From contig NZ_AOGY02000039.1 in NCBI RefSeq assembly GCF_000332455.1, positions 62,001-126,000 of the forward strand: DNA of 64,000 nt, written 5' to 3'. Shown in pieces: positions 54,763-64,000 of the stretch. Below the pieces are notes generated by a model that did no database searches, was not told the DNA's origin, and saw nothing but the letters and a program-made list of their open reading frames with translations. Positions within the stretch are counted from its first letter, which is position 1. Every line of letters begins with the position of its first letter. Made by a program: the position numbers and the translations under genes. The stretch is from Leptospira vanthielii serovar Holland str. Waz Holland = ATCC 700522 (GTDB lineage Bacteria > Spirochaetota > Leptospiria > Leptospirales > Leptospiraceae).

Positions 54763-56072
54763 TAGAAAATATTAAACCAAAAGAAGCTACATCAATCATA
54801 AATTCATTAGTGGGTGGTGTCGTTCCCAAAATAGGTGTTCAACATATCACGGTGGGTCGTTCGGAAGAGATTGAAGCCGCTGTGTCAGCACTAAACGATG
54901 TAAAAAATGGGCATAGTATTGTTAAATTCTGGATAGGTGATTTTGGCTCAGGGAAATCGTTCATGCTTCACTTATTAAATACTATTGCGCTAAAACAAAG
55001 ATTCGTAGTAGCAAATGCAGATTTTACACCTGATAACCGATTGTATTCAAATGATGGGAAAGCAGTCTCTTTGTATTCAACTATTATAGATAATATTTCT
55101 ATACAAACAAAACCTGAAGGCGGAGCCTTACCTACTCTATTAGAAAAATGGATTGAACAAGTTATCTTACAAACTTCAGAAAAGGAAAATATTCCATTAG
55201 TAGAAATACGAGATGAAAAATATTTAAAACTTATTCAATCCAATATAATGAAAACCATAAACGAAATAACCGATGTCTCTGGTTTTGATTTTGGAACTGT
55301 AATTTTGAAATACTACGAAGGGTATATTAAGGATGAAGACCACTTAAAACGGGGTGCATTAAAATGGCTGAAAGGAGAATACAAAACGAAAACTGAGGCA
55401 AAACAAGACTTAGGTGTAAGAGAAATCATCAATGATCAAAATTTTTACGATATGCTTAAAAATTTTTGCAAATTGTTCGTAAATATGGGCTACAGTGGGT
55501 TTATGATAAATCTTGACGAAGTGATAAACCTTTACAAAATTTCCACTTCTATTATGCGTGAAAAGAATTATGAGAAAATTCTTTCGATCTATAACGACTG
55601 TTTTCAGGGGAAAATTACAAATTTATTCATCAATTTCGCTGGGACGAGAGAAGTCTTAGAAAATGAGCGAAGGGGTTTCTTTAGCTATAATGCCCTAAAA
55701 ACAAGGCTTTCACCGAATAAATTTGAAACAGTAGATGCGAGAGATTTTGCCCAACCGGTAATACGTTTATATCCACTTGATCATAATGAAATCTTTGTTT
55801 TATTAAACAAACTGAAAGCAATCTTTGAATACAATTACAAAACAGGGGTACAAATAAGTGATGAAGAAATTCGCCAATTCATGGAAGAATTATTCAATAA
55901 ACCAGGCGCTTCTGAGTTTTTGACTCCAAGAGAAGTTATTAGAGATTTTCTAAATATCCTAAACATTCTTCGACAAAATCCATCAGTTGATAAAAGTAAA
56001 TTATTTGCAGACATTAAAGTAGAAGACGAAAGACCAGATGAACATTCTTTAAATCAGATTGAAGAACTTTAA
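54759..56072 (+). CDS. sngB: Shango SngB-like ATPase (BrxD/DUF2791 type)
   Basis: 437 residues. HITVGRSEEIEAAVSALNDV precedes the Walker A FWIGDFGSGKSFML (G60-S67). A Walker B-like GFMINLDEVINLY lies near 247, and a C-terminal part has FLTPREVIRDFLNIL. This is the layout of the BrxD/DUF2791 ATPases that pair with Lhr-like helicases in BREX and Shango loci. No BREX methylase or PglZ gene is present, which favours Shango. ATGA overlap with sngA; the helicase ATG follows its stop immediately. Confidence 0.82.
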   Translation: MIENIKPKEATSIINSLVGGVVPKIGVQHITVGRSEEIEAAVSALNDVKNGHSIVKFWIGDFGSGKSFMLHLLNTIALKQRFVVANADFTPDNRLYSNDGKAVSLYSTIIDNISIQTKPEGGALPTLLEKWIEQVILQTSEKENIPLVEIRDEKYLKLIQSNIMKTINEITDVSGFDFGTVILKYYEGYIKDEDHLKRGALKWLKGEYKTKTEAKQDLGVREIINDQNFYDMLKNFCKLFVNMGYSGFMINLDEVINLYKISTSIMREKNYEKILSIYNDCFQGKITNLFINFAGTREVLENERRGFFSYNALKTRLSPNKFETVDARDFAQPVIRLYPLDHNEIFVLLNKLKAIFEYNYKTGVQISDEEIRQFMEELFNKPGASEFLTPREVIRDFLNILNILRQNPSVDKSKLFADIKVEDERPDEHSLNQIEEL

Positions 56073-58202
56073 ATGTCCTTTGAATTACTGTCAGAGCCTA
56101 TACGAAGATATGTATATGATCAAAGGTGGGAACAGTTACGTCCAATTCAAAATGCTGCAATCGAAAAGCTACTATCTTCGAATGAAAATTATATTCTAGC
56201 TTCTAGAACCGCTTCAGGTAAAACCGAAGCAGCTTTCTTGCCGATTCTATCTAGGGTTGATTTTGCAGAACCAGGTGTCCAAGTATTGTATGTATCACCA
56301 TTAATTGCACTAATAAACGACCAATTCTATCGCATCGAACAACTTTGTAAATATCTTGATGTTACTGTTACAAAATGGCACGGCGAAGCTAATAAAACGC
56401 AAAAAGATAGGTTACTTGATCGGCCAACCGGAATCGTGCTTATAACTCCTGAATCATTGGAAGCTATGTTTACAAATAAACCGCACAATATTAAGCATCT
56501 CTTTTCAAACATAAAATATGTAGTTGTAGATGAGATCCATTCATTCCTTGGGACTGACAGAGGTATACAACTCAAGTCAATTTTATCGCGGCTCCAGACT
56601 GAAAATTTACATTCTTTCCGTATAATTGGGTTATCAGCAACGATAGGTGACTATTTAGAAGCTAAGCGATTTACAGGAGATGAATCAAACACAAAGGTTC
56701 TATTGGACAGAACTCCCAAAGATATTAATGTGCTATTTCGCTATTTCAAAAATAAAACTGAAGAGTTACCATTAGAGCTTTTGAAAGATTTATATATTGA
56801 GACAAAAGATAAAAAAGTTCTAATTTTTCCAAATAGTAGAGGGCGGGTAGAAGAAATCGCTGTAAAATTAAAGAAAATATCTAATACAGTAAAAGGGCAT
56901 GGAAATTATTTTTCTCATCATTCATCAGTCGACAAAGAAGTCAGAGAATATGTCGAATTTTTTGCAAAAGAAAGTGACCATCAAAACTTTTGTATATCAT
57001 GTACTTCAACATTAGAGTTAGGGATTGATATTGGGACAATAGATGAAGTAGTTCAAGTTGACGCCACTCAAAGCATTGCTTCTTTAATTCAAAGAGTAGG
57101 AAGAAGTGGACGTAAAGATGGGCAAAGCAGTAATTTGTTTTTATATGCGACTAACGATTGGAGTTTACTTCAGTCTTTAGCTTGTTGGGCATTGTACAAA
57201 GAAAATTTTATTGAACCTCCTCAAATTAACGAAAAACCCTATGATATTTTGCTGCATCAAGCTCTATCTATTGCAAAAGGAAAGTCAGGTATAAATATTT
57301 CGGAGCTTACGAACCAATTGAAAGGCAACTTCGCTTTCAAGCAAATTGAACAAATGGAAATTGAAGAAATTTTGCACCATCTTATCAAGATCAATTTTTT
57401 AGAAAAGTTACGGCACGAGGTTATCATCGGTATTGAAGGAGAAAAAATTGTAAACAGTCGTGACTTTTATAGTGTTTTCAAAGTCGAAGAAAACTTTAAA
57501 GTACTTAGTGTTGGGAACTCAATTGGTGAAATTCCATTCTCACCGCAAGTGCAGGAAGATGAAAATATCTTGCTTGCCGCAAAAATTTGGAAGATCATAT
57601 TTATTGATCATTCAGCTAAAAAAATAGAAGTTAGACCAGCTAATGATGGCAAAAAACCAATGTTCTTTGGCAGTGAAGTGTTAACTCATAATCGAATACG
57701 AGAAAAGATGTTTGAAATTCTCTATTCGGATGTAGAGTATACTTTTCTTGATCAGCAAAGCTTGGACGAAATTAAAAATTTGAGGAACTTTTTTGCTTCT
57801 TTTAAAATTCAAAATCTCAAAGCAGAAAAACCATTGCTCATTGCAAATAATTCTTTAACCCTCTATACATTTACAGGTACAAAAATTAATAGAACTATAC
57901 AATTTCTTTTAGATATTGCTGGATTTAAAAATCAATTAGAATACAATAATTGCTCTTTTGAGATTAAAGCCTCCAAAGAAGTAATACAGTCCAAATGGAA
58001 TTCTTTAGTTACGCCAATTCTAAATATTGACAAACATATTTTTTCACTGTTGCAATCTAATCCTAGTATTCTGGATTTCTCAAAATGGGGAAGTTTTCTA
58101 CCTGATCACTTTAAAGTAATGCTCATTAAAAATAGATACTTTGATTTCAAAGAAACAGAAGAATTCCTGACAAGGACAACACTAATCGAAAATCATAGAT
58201 AA
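56073..58202 (+). CDS. sngC: Shango SngC-like superfamily 2 helicase (Lhr/BrxHI type)
   Basis: 709 residues. Q-motif region LRPIQNAAIEKLL, Walker A ASRTASGKTEAA (Lys50), DEIH near 153, SAT near 188 and motif VI SLIQRVGRSGRKDGQ near 345 are intact. A ~300-residue C-terminal region follows that is typical of Lhr-like defence helicases. The ATG directly follows the sngB stop (TAAATG). By analogy it unwinds or translocates on nucleic acid during phage interference; mechanism not established. The three genes look more AT-rich than their neighbours by eye. Confidence 0.85.
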   Translation: MSFELLSEPIRRYVYDQRWEQLRPIQNAAIEKLLSSNENYILASRTASGKTEAAFLPILSRVDFAEPGVQVLYVSPLIALINDQFYRIEQLCKYLDVTVTKWHGEANKTQKDRLLDRPTGIVLITPESLEAMFTNKPHNIKHLFSNIKYVVVDEIHSFLGTDRGIQLKSILSRLQTENLHSFRIIGLSATIGDYLEAKRFTGDESNTKVLLDRTPKDINVLFRYFKNKTEELPLELLKDLYIETKDKKVLIFPNSRGRVEEIAVKLKKISNTVKGHGNYFSHHSSVDKEVREYVEFFAKESDHQNFCISCTSTLELGIDIGTIDEVVQVDATQSIASLIQRVGRSGRKDGQSSNLFLYATNDWSLLQSLACWALYKENFIEPPQINEKPYDILLHQALSIAKGKSGINISELTNQLKGNFAFKQIEQMEIEEILHHLIKINFLEKLRHEVIIGIEGEKIVNSRDFYSVFKVEENFKVLSVGNSIGEIPFSPQVQEDENILLAAKIWKIIFIDHSAKKIEVRPANDGKKPMFFGSEVLTHNRIREKMFEILYSDVEYTFLDQQSLDEIKNLRNFFASFKIQNLKAEKPLLIANNSLTLYTFTGTKINRTIQFLLDIAGFKNQLEYNNCSFEIKASKEVIQSKWNSLVTPILNIDKHIFSLLQSNPSILDFSKWGSFLPDHFKVMLIKNRYFDFKETEEFLTRTTLIENHR

Positions 58203-58281
58203 TTTTTATCATCTATTTAATTAGGTTACCCTAGACTTTCCCCTTTCTCTGAAACCAAATAACATTTTATCGTAAGCAATC

Positions 58282-59586
58282 TTATTTCGCCTTCATCACA
58301 TTGGGTTGACCAGTAGACGCAAGTAGGGCTCGCCATAAAGTACTTCTCTCGGGTCTTAACACCTTTCTTTCGGCAATGGCAAGTGAGATGGGCATCACTG
58401 TAAACACATTGTTCCAAATTCCCACCACACAACCCGTTCTACCCGCAAAGGCAGCATGCACTGCGTTTTGAGCAAGGAATCCACAGAACACAGAGTCTTC
58501 TGCATTGGCAGGAACGGAGCGAATGATATAACTTGGGTCTATATATTTTAAGTTGAGAGTCACATTTTCTTTTTTGAAGTACTCTGTAATTTTATCCTTA
58601 ATAAAAATCCCAATATCCGCCAACTTCTTGTTACCCGATTGGTCTTTTTCCCCTTTGTCTTCAAAGTACTTTTGACCGGCACCTTCTGCCACAATGATGA
58701 CGGCATGACCTCTTTTTTGTACTCGTTCTTTCAAAACGTTAAGAAAGGCACCTTCTCCTTCTAAATCAAAATCAAGTTCGGGGATAAGTACAAAATTTAC
58801 ATTTTTAGAGGCAAGTGCCGAATTGACGGCGATAAAACCTGAGTGACGTCCCATAAGTTTTACAAGTCCGATTCCATTGGGGGCACCTTTGGCTTCTTCA
58901 TGAGCACAGTTCACAGCTTCTACTGCCTTACTAAACGCAGTCGAGAAACCAAATGTCTTTTGAACATAATTGATATCATTATCAATGGTTTTGGGAATTC
59001 CCACAATAGAGATGTCTTCCTTCCGTTTGCGAACTTCCTCTTGGATGGCCTGAGCTCCGCGAAGAGTCCCATCACCACCGATACAAAATAACATCTTTAC
59101 TCCATAAAGGCAGAGTGTATCGACCATATCTCCAATATTTTGGTTCCCTCGAGATGATCCTAAAATGGATCCACCGAAGTTCATAATATGAGCCACTTTG
59201 TCGGGTGTGAGCTCCACCGGTCTATGTCCAAATTTTTTGACAAGACCTTCATATCCAAAAGGAAATCCCAAAATGCGAGGTACTTTGTAACGGTAATGTA
59301 ATTCCATCACAAGGGCACGGATCACATCGTTGATTCCTGGACAAAGTCCCCCGCAAGTCACAATGCCCGCAGTGACTTCTTCCGGACGAAAGTAGATCTT
59401 CTCTTTGGGACCAGCTTGTTCAAAGAATACGGGACTGGTTTCTACGGTCTTTTTGGCATCGGCATGGCCTGAAAATATAGTTTGGAAAAGTACGACGGAG
59501 TTATCTTCCGTCCAATAGTCATACCCTGCTGGGTTTGGGATGGTACAAGGACCAAATTGTTCAACCTTGGTATCGTTTTCATTCAT
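58282..59586 (-). CDS. pfkA: ATP-dependent 6-phosphofructokinase
   Basis: 434 residues, the longer clade of phosphofructokinases seen in spirochaetes and plants. [17 protein letters not shown] and [12 protein letters not shown] are diagnostic: Gly rather than Asp after GGD indicates ATP, not pyrophosphate, as donor. PKTIDNDI and [10 protein letters not shown] contain the fructose-6-phosphate and catalytic residues. Controls glycolytic flux. Convergent with the helicase gene, 79 bases apart. Confidence 0.92.
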   Translation of the reverse strand: MNENDTKVEQFGPCTIPNPAGYDYWTEDNSVVLFQTIFSGHADAKKTVETSPVFFEQAGPKEKIYFRPEEVTAGIVTCGGLCPGINDVIRALVMELHYRYKVPRILGFPFGYEGLVKKFGHRPVELTPDKVAHIMNFGGSILGSSRGNQNIGDMVDTLCLYGVKMLFCIGGDGTLRGAQAIQEEVRKRKEDISIVGIPKTIDNDINYVQKTFGFSTAFSKAVEAVNCAHEEAKGAPNGIGLVKLMGRHSGFIAVNSALASKNVNFVLIPELDFDLEGEGAFLNVLKERVQKRGHAVIIVAEGAGQKYFEDKGEKDQSGNKKLADIGIFIKDKITEYFKKENVTLNLKYIDPSYIIRSVPANAEDSVFCGFLAQNAVHAAFAGRTGCVVGIWNNVFTVMPISLAIAERKVLRPERSTLWRALLASTGQPNVMKAK

Positions 59587-59670
59587 CGGTTAAACTTATA
59601 ACAAAAAAAGAGCGAGAAGAAAGCAAATTTCATTGCCAAACTAAGGAAAAGCAGGCAGAAATGCTTTTAG

Positions 59671-60492
59671 ATGCTTAAAAAGATAGTACTACCAACCATT
59701 CTCGCCTTTATGACGAGCCTTACTATTTTTGCACAAGGCCTACCCTTCTTTTCTAGTTATTCATTCTCAGATCCGAGAGCCTCTTTATTCCAAGTCGGCG
59801 GCTCACATAACGGAAATTTGGCGATATTAATTCCCTTTCGTTTCCCAAAGGAGTTGGAACTCGGATTTGATGGCAAACTTCCTAAATCCGATGATCCCAT
59901 GGCAGGAATCCAAATTTTTTCACCCGTAATTCCTTTTTCAACAACGAACCCCTACCGAAATCCGGAAGGGAATTTCGATGTCCGGCCCGAACGAATGAAC
60001 TCCGCCCTACTTTCTTACCAACCCAATGTCACTTATGTGTATTACCGAAGTGGTTTTACTTTTGATTTGGGTCTCAGCATGGGAATGTCAATGAACCAAG
60101 GTGCTTCTGGTTATGTGGACGTGGCAGAGTCAAGAGTCCGAATCAAATACCGGCTCAACCGTAATTTGTTTTCCTTTATTAAAAACTCTCGTTGGGAACT
60201 CTTTTTACAACTCTCAGAACTCCACCGTTTTGATAACGAAATCAATAGCCGCCTCAATTCCTCTATACGTGTACAAGAACCTTCTAGGACCAACTTTGTG
60301 GGAAGACAAGTCTACGTGACACCAGGGATCAGTATTTCTAATAGCAATTTAACCTTTGAAGGGATGGTAAGAGTTCCTTTGAATGCCAGGGAAGCTGGTC
60401 GTACTTTGGATGAACTTTGGGCACCAGAAATCCAAGGGAATTTAGGTCTTAAGTATTATATGCCGGTAGCTCCGTCGTCTAACGCTAATTAG
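59671..60492 (+). CDS. Probable outer-membrane protein, family unknown
   Basis: 273 residues. Signal peptide (MLKKIVLPTILAFMTSLTIFAQG). The rest alternates polar and aromatic residues in strand-like stretches (VTYVYYRSGFTFDLGLSMGM, RVRIKYRLNRNLFSF, NSRWELFLQLSEL) and ends LKYYMPVAPSSNAN. This suggests a beta-barrel or surface protein. I recognise no family. Divergent from pfkA. Its 3' end overlaps the next minus-strand gene by eight bases. Confidence 0.7.
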   Translation: MLKKIVLPTILAFMTSLTIFAQGLPFFSSYSFSDPRASLFQVGGSHNGNLAILIPFRFPKELELGFDGKLPKSDDPMAGIQIFSPVIPFSTTNPYRNPEGNFDVRPERMNSALLSYQPNVTYVYYRSGFTFDLGLSMGMSMNQGASGYVDVAESRVRIKYRLNRNLFSFIKNSRWELFLQLSELHRFDNEINSRLNSSIRVQEPSRTNFVGRQVYVTPGISISNSNLTFEGMVRVPLNAREAGRTLDELWAPEIQGNLGLKYYMPVAPSSNAN

Positions 60493-60874
60493 ATATTTTT
60501 AATTCGAATGTTGCCAAACCGGCAACAACTATCATTTCTAAAACAAAATACAATTCACCAAAGATGGTTGTTTGTTCCAAATTCAAAATCAGATAAACCA
60601 TTGTCACCAAACAGTATAAAAAGTTTGCAATCGCAATCACACGCAAATAAAACTTCCACTGGAATGGATCCGAAAAATAACATAACAACGAATATATGGA
60701 ATAAACTACTGGTAAAATTGATAAAATATAAAGAGTTTCTAAAGGCATCCCGAGTAGGTTGAGAAAAAGGGGTAGAACCAAAGCGAGAAGTGCAGCCGAA
60801 AGAATGGCACCAAAACCATCCACAAGAAATATATACCGGGGATTATTTTTAAAAAACATCATTGAATCTACCAT
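60485..60874 (-). CDS. Small four-helix membrane protein, family unknown
   Basis: About 129 residues from the ATG at 60874 (MVDSMMFFKNNPRYIFLVDG); a TTG at 60916 would extend it. Four hydrophobic helices: ILSAALLALVLPLFL, LYILSILPVVYSIYSLL, VIAIANFLYCLVTMVYLIL and a final segment near FVLEMIVVAGLATFEL. No conserved catalytic residue stands out. Function unknown. Confidence 0.65.
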   Translation of the reverse strand: MVDSMMFFKNNPRYIFLVDGFGAILSAALLALVLPLFLNLLGMPLETLYILSILPVVYSIYSLLCYFSDPFQWKFYLRVIAIANFLYCLVTMVYLILNLEQTTIFGELYFVLEMIVVAGLATFELKISN

Positions 60875-61006
60875 GGTTCTATCTTTATTTTTTATGGCAC
60901 ATCGAATTTGATCCAATGCGAAAATCGGATTAAATCACCGACCGGGCTCTCCGCTACAATCTTTCGCTTCGCAAAAGGATTTCCGCTTTCGATCCCTTGT
61001 GCGGGC

Positions 61007-61303
61007 CTAGTGACTCTTTTCTACAAACCGTTTCCAAGATAAATCCACATCCATCTTAGATATTTGTTCTTTTTTTCGAGAGATACGAAATTCATGCTCT
61101 TTCCAAACAATCATCGTTTCCTCTGTGGGACAACTGGCCTCACCACAACTCACTTCTAAAATTTCCAATTCAGCTTCTTTCGGTATATTTGTATATTCCT
61201 GTAACCACGACGCAAGTTTGGAATGGAAGGGAAATCCACCACCAAGCGTTGTTTTGGCGACAGACTTCCATCCATGATTGTGGTTCTTTTCGATCAAACT
61301 CAT
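61007..61303 (-). CDS. Small cytosolic protein downstream of metH
   Basis: 98 residues from the ATG at 61303, supported by GGGGGGAT about seven bases upstream. NHGWKSVAKTTLGGGFPFHSKLASWL is followed by ELEILEVSCGEASCPTEETMIVWKE, with a Cys-x4-Cys pair. I do not recognise the family. It begins 37 bases after the metH stop on the same strand, so it may be co-transcribed; the cysteine pair could bind a metal, but this is speculation. Confidence 0.65.
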   Translation of the reverse strand: MSLIEKNHNHGWKSVAKTTLGGGFPFHSKLASWLQEYTNIPKEAELEILEVSCGEASCPTEETMIVWKEHEFRISRKKEQISKMDVDLSWKRFVEKSH

Positions 61304-61340
61304 TTGATCCCCCCGGAAGTTACTTGGTAACTTCTTCCTC

Positions 61341-64000
61341 TTAAGTCTTAGACTTACGAGACGGATCATAGTTGAGAATTGGTGACAACCAACGTTCCAC
61401 TTCCGATTTTTCCATGGATTTGTCTTTCGAATAATTCACCACCTGGTCTTCGTTAATTTTACCAATGGCAAAATACCGAGATTCAGGATGAGCAAAATAA
61501 TACCCACTCACACTACTTGCCGGCCACATCGCACAGGATTCGGTGAGTTGGATGCCTGCATTTTTTTCGACATCCAAAAGTTTCCAAATTTTCTTTTTCT
61601 CTGTATGATCAGGACAAGCAGGATACCCTGGGGCCGGACGAATGCCGCGATACTTTTCACGAATGAGATCTTCGGTAGTTAAATTTTCGTCTTTTCCAAA
61701 TCCCCACTCTTCGCGCATTCTATGGTGCATATACTCTGCAAAAGCCTCGGCAAATCGGTCTGCAAGAGCCTTCACTAAAATCGAATTGTAATCGTCTTGT
61801 TTGGCCTCATAGGTTTTTGCCAACTCTTCAATTCCATGCCCTGCAGTGACCGCAAAAAACCCAATGTAGTCATTTTTATTTTTTTCTTTAGGAGTTATGA
61901 AATCCGCCAAACTATAGTTTGGTTGATTTGTCATTTTGACGGTTTGTTGGCGTAACATCGGATATAAACCCAAAGATTTGGCTTTTGTATCGTCTTCAAA
62001 AATTTCGACCACTTCCCCATGAGAAACTGCCGGAAACATTCCCACAACAGCCCTTGGTTTGAGGGAAGGATTTTCCAACATTTCTTTTAGAATGATTTGT
62101 GCATCATTAAACAAAGAAGTGGCTTCTTTTCCAATCACTGGATCCTTTAGAATTTGAGGGTAACGTCCTTTTAACTCCCATGCCAAAAAGAATGGGGACC
62201 AATCGATAAAGGGGAGTAAATCCTTCAAATTCACGTCATCAATTTTTTTTACACCCGTAAAACTTGGTTTAGGTGGGGTATAGTCATCCCATTTGGCATG
62301 GAATTTATTTTTGATGGCATCTTGGATCGGTAAAATGTTTCGTTCATTTTCTCTAGAATAAAATTCTTCCCGAATTCTAGTTTGTTCTTCAACAACAGTT
62401 TTTGCATAATCCGCCGATGTTTGCGGGTTAAGAGCACTGTTCATCACATTCACAACACGAGATGCGTCCATCACATGAAGGACTGGCTTTGAATACTGTT
62501 CGGCAATTCTCACTGCTGTATGAGCAGGCGAAGTTGTTGCCCCGCCAATCAGAAGTGGAACTTGGAAACCTTGGCGTTCCATTTCTTTGGCAACATAAAC
62601 CATTTCATCAAGAGATGGCGTAATCAGTCCCGAAAGACCAATCGCTGCTACATTTTCTTTTTTGGCAGTTTCTAAAATCTTTTCACAAGGAACCATCACA
62701 CCCAGGTCAATCACCTCATAGTTGTTACATGCAAGAACAACACCCACAATATTTTTCCCGATATCGTGAACATCACCCTTCACAGTTGCAATGAGGAATT
62801 TAGCTTGTTTACTTTCGTCTTTTTGGTTTCGTTTTTCTTCTTCCATGTAAGGAAGTAAGTAGGCCACAGCTTTTTTCATTACCCGTGCACTTTTTACTAC
62901 TTGTGGTAGAAACATCTTCCCTGCACCAAAAAGTTCCCCTACTACTTTCATCCCATTCATAAGAGGCCCTTCAATCACTTCGAGGGGTCTTGCAAAACTA
63001 GTGCGAGCTTCTTCTGTATCTTGGGTTACAAATTCATCAATCCCTTTCACAAGAGCATGAGTGAGGCGTTCTTCCACAGAACCGCTTCTCCAGGCATCAT
63101 CTTTCTTTTGGACTTTAGCCTCACCATGGAAGGTAGCTGCTGCATCAATCAAACGTTCTGTAGCATCGGGGCGACGGTTGAGAATCACATCTTCAATCAG
63201 TTCGAGTAAATCTTTGGGGATTTGTTCATAAACTTCTAACATACCCGCATTTACAATCGCCATATCCATTCCGGCTTGGATGGCATGGTATAAAAATACG
63301 GAGTGCATCGCTTCTCTGACTGGGTTATTCCCACGAAACGAGAAGGAAATATTACTTAAACCACCAGAAACTTTCGCGCCAGGACAGATTTGTTTGATCT
63401 CACGAGTGGCTTCAATAAAATCCATCGCATAGTTATTATGTTCTTCGATTCCAGTCGCGACAGTAAGGATATTTGGATCAAAAATAATATCGGTAGGATC
63501 AAAATCCAATTTTTCCACAAGAAGGTCATACGCACGTTTACAAATACGGACTTTGTCATCTTTCGTTGCCGCCTGCCCTTGTTCGTCGAATGCCATCACT
63601 ATGGCCGCAGCCCCAAATCTTTGGATCGTGCGAGCATGACTAAGAAAAACTTCCTCTCCCTCTTTCAAAGAGATTGAGTTGACAATGGGTTTACCTTGGA
63701 TGCATTTTAATCCTGCAAGTAACACAGACCATTTGGAAGAATCCACCATAAAAGGAACTCGAGCAATGTCTGGTTCGCCGGCAATTAAGTTTAAAAACTT
63801 CGTCATGGAAGCTTCTCCATCCAGGAGAGCCTCATCAAAGTTAATATCGATGATGTTCGCACCAGCTTGTACTTGTTGGAGAGCCACTTGGACCGCCTCT
63901 TCGAAATTTCCATCTAAAATAAGTTTTTTGAATTTCGGAGATCCAGTGACGTTATTTCTTTCCCCAATATTGATAAACCCTTGGTCTTTCGTGAGTTTTA
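61341..64000 (-). CDS. metH: Cobalamin-dependent methionine synthase, 5' end outside the window
   Basis: About 886 residues of MetH are visible, running off the right edge. The first residues seen ([20 protein letters not shown]) begin the pterin-binding domain. The homocysteine-binding domain is therefore missing from the view, not necessarily from the gene. The cobalamin module has [17 protein letters not shown], whose His is the lower ligand. The C-terminal reactivation domain has [16 protein letters not shown] and [16 protein letters not shown]. It transfers a methyl group from methyl-tetrahydrofolate to homocysteine. The internal ATG at 63887 is not the start. Confidence 0.96.
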   Translation of the reverse strand, partial: KLTKDQGFINIGERNNVTGSPKFKKLILDGNFEEAVQVALQQVQAGANIIDINFDEALLDGEASMTKFLNLIAGEPDIARVPFMVDSSKWSVLLAGLKCIQGKPIVNSISLKEGEEVFLSHARTIQRFGAAAIVMAFDEQGQAATKDDKVRICKRAYDLLVEKLDFDPTDIIFDPNILTVATGIEEHNNYAMDFIEATREIKQICPGAKVSGGLSNISFSFRGNNPVREAMHSVFLYHAIQAGMDMAIVNAGMLEVYEQIPKDLLELIEDVILNRRPDATERLIDAAATFHGEAKVQKKDDAWRSGSVEERLTHALVKGIDEFVTQDTEEARTSFARPLEVIEGPLMNGMKVVGELFGAGKMFLPQVVKSARVMKKAVAYLLPYMEEEKRNQKDESKQAKFLIATVKGDVHDIGKNIVGVVLACNNYEVIDLGVMVPCEKILETAKKENVAAIGLSGLITPSLDEMVYVAKEMERQGFQVPLLIGGATTSPAHTAVRIAEQYSKPVLHVMDASRVVNVMNSALNPQTSADYAKTVVEEQTRIREEFYSRENERNILPIQDAIKNKFHAKWDDYTPPKPSFTGVKKIDDVNLKDLLPFIDWSPFFLAWELKGRYPQILKDPVIGKEATSLFNDAQIILKEMLENPSLKPRAVVGMFPAVSHGEVVEIFEDDTKAKSLGLYPMLRQQTVKMTNQPNYSLADFITPKEKNKNDYIGFFAVTAGHGIEELAKTYEAKQDDYNSILVKALADRFAEAFAEYMHHRMREEWGFGKDENLTTEDLIREKYRGIRPAPGYPACPDHTEKKKIWKLLDVEKNAGIQLTESCAMWPASSVSGYYFAHPESRYFAIGKINEDQVVNYSKDKSMEKSEVERWLSPILNYDPSRKSKT

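Noticed and set aside
53116..58202. BREX type 2 locus
   Set aside because: Only BrxD- and BrxHI-like genes are present. No PglZ, BrxC or methylase flanks them, and the first gene is a TerB-type protein.

Overview
The window looks like chromosome of a Leptospira species, most likely from the saprophytic branch. The grounds are AT-rich DNA of fairly even composition, an LruC-type surface lipoprotein, spirochaete-style lipoboxes, a split-up ECF sigma/FecR locus, and many GAF, SpoIIE and class III cyclase signalling proteins. The species assignment is inference from gene content. Most of the window is ordinary housekeeping DNA with short intergenic gaps and tightly packed divergent and convergent pairs.

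Layout. 0-11.8 kb: an HtrA-like protease running off the left edge, a membrane ATPase-domain protein, apt, htpX, a capD / SspB-like / NCS2 permease operon with overlapping stop-start codons, a STAS-zinc ribbon protein, hrpB, an Ada-type methyltransferase and a YhhN protein. 11.8-21.3 kb: an accessory stretch with three kinds of insertion sequence, all with broken transposases. An IS30 element splits a lipoprotein gene inside its signal peptide and has 3-bp target repeats. That lipoprotein is followed by a secreted subtilisin and a small inhibitor-like lipoprotein. An IS481 element with 5-bp target repeats has replaced the last codons of the third gene of a sigma/FecR operon. 21.3-37.5 kb: ECF sigma factor and FecR protein, sthA, an adenylate cyclase, a 1-Cys peroxiredoxin, OsmC, DUF547, an esterase, dinB, a chimeric response regulator/histidine kinase, exbBD, ubiE and an LruC lipoprotein.

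37.5-41 kb holds the most striking locus. A 123-residue protein is recognisably photoactive yellow protein, with the chromophore cysteine and the two hydrogen-bonding pocket residues in place. It lies tail-to-tail with a short AMP-forming ligase fused to an acyl carrier domain, and head-to-head, through a small coiled-coil gene, with a chemotaxis transducer that has no sensor domain of its own. This reads as a blue-light phototaxis module: chromophore activation, photoreceptor, linker, transducer.

41-52.8 kb: a thioesterase-like protein, an O-antigen ligase-like membrane protein, a DksA-like protein that has lost three of four zinc cysteines beside rpmG, a BASS transporter, an aminotransferase, alr, a hydrolase, a nitrilase, argB, and a GAF-SpoIIE phosphatase with a coiled-coil partner. 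52.8-58.2 kb: a three-gene anti-phage operon of the Shango type (TerB-domain protein, BrxD-like ATPase, Lhr-like helicase), preceded by a candidate promoter and a 14-codon leader ORF coupled to the first gene. 58.2-64 kb: pfkA, an outer-membrane-like protein, two small proteins, and metH running off the right edge.
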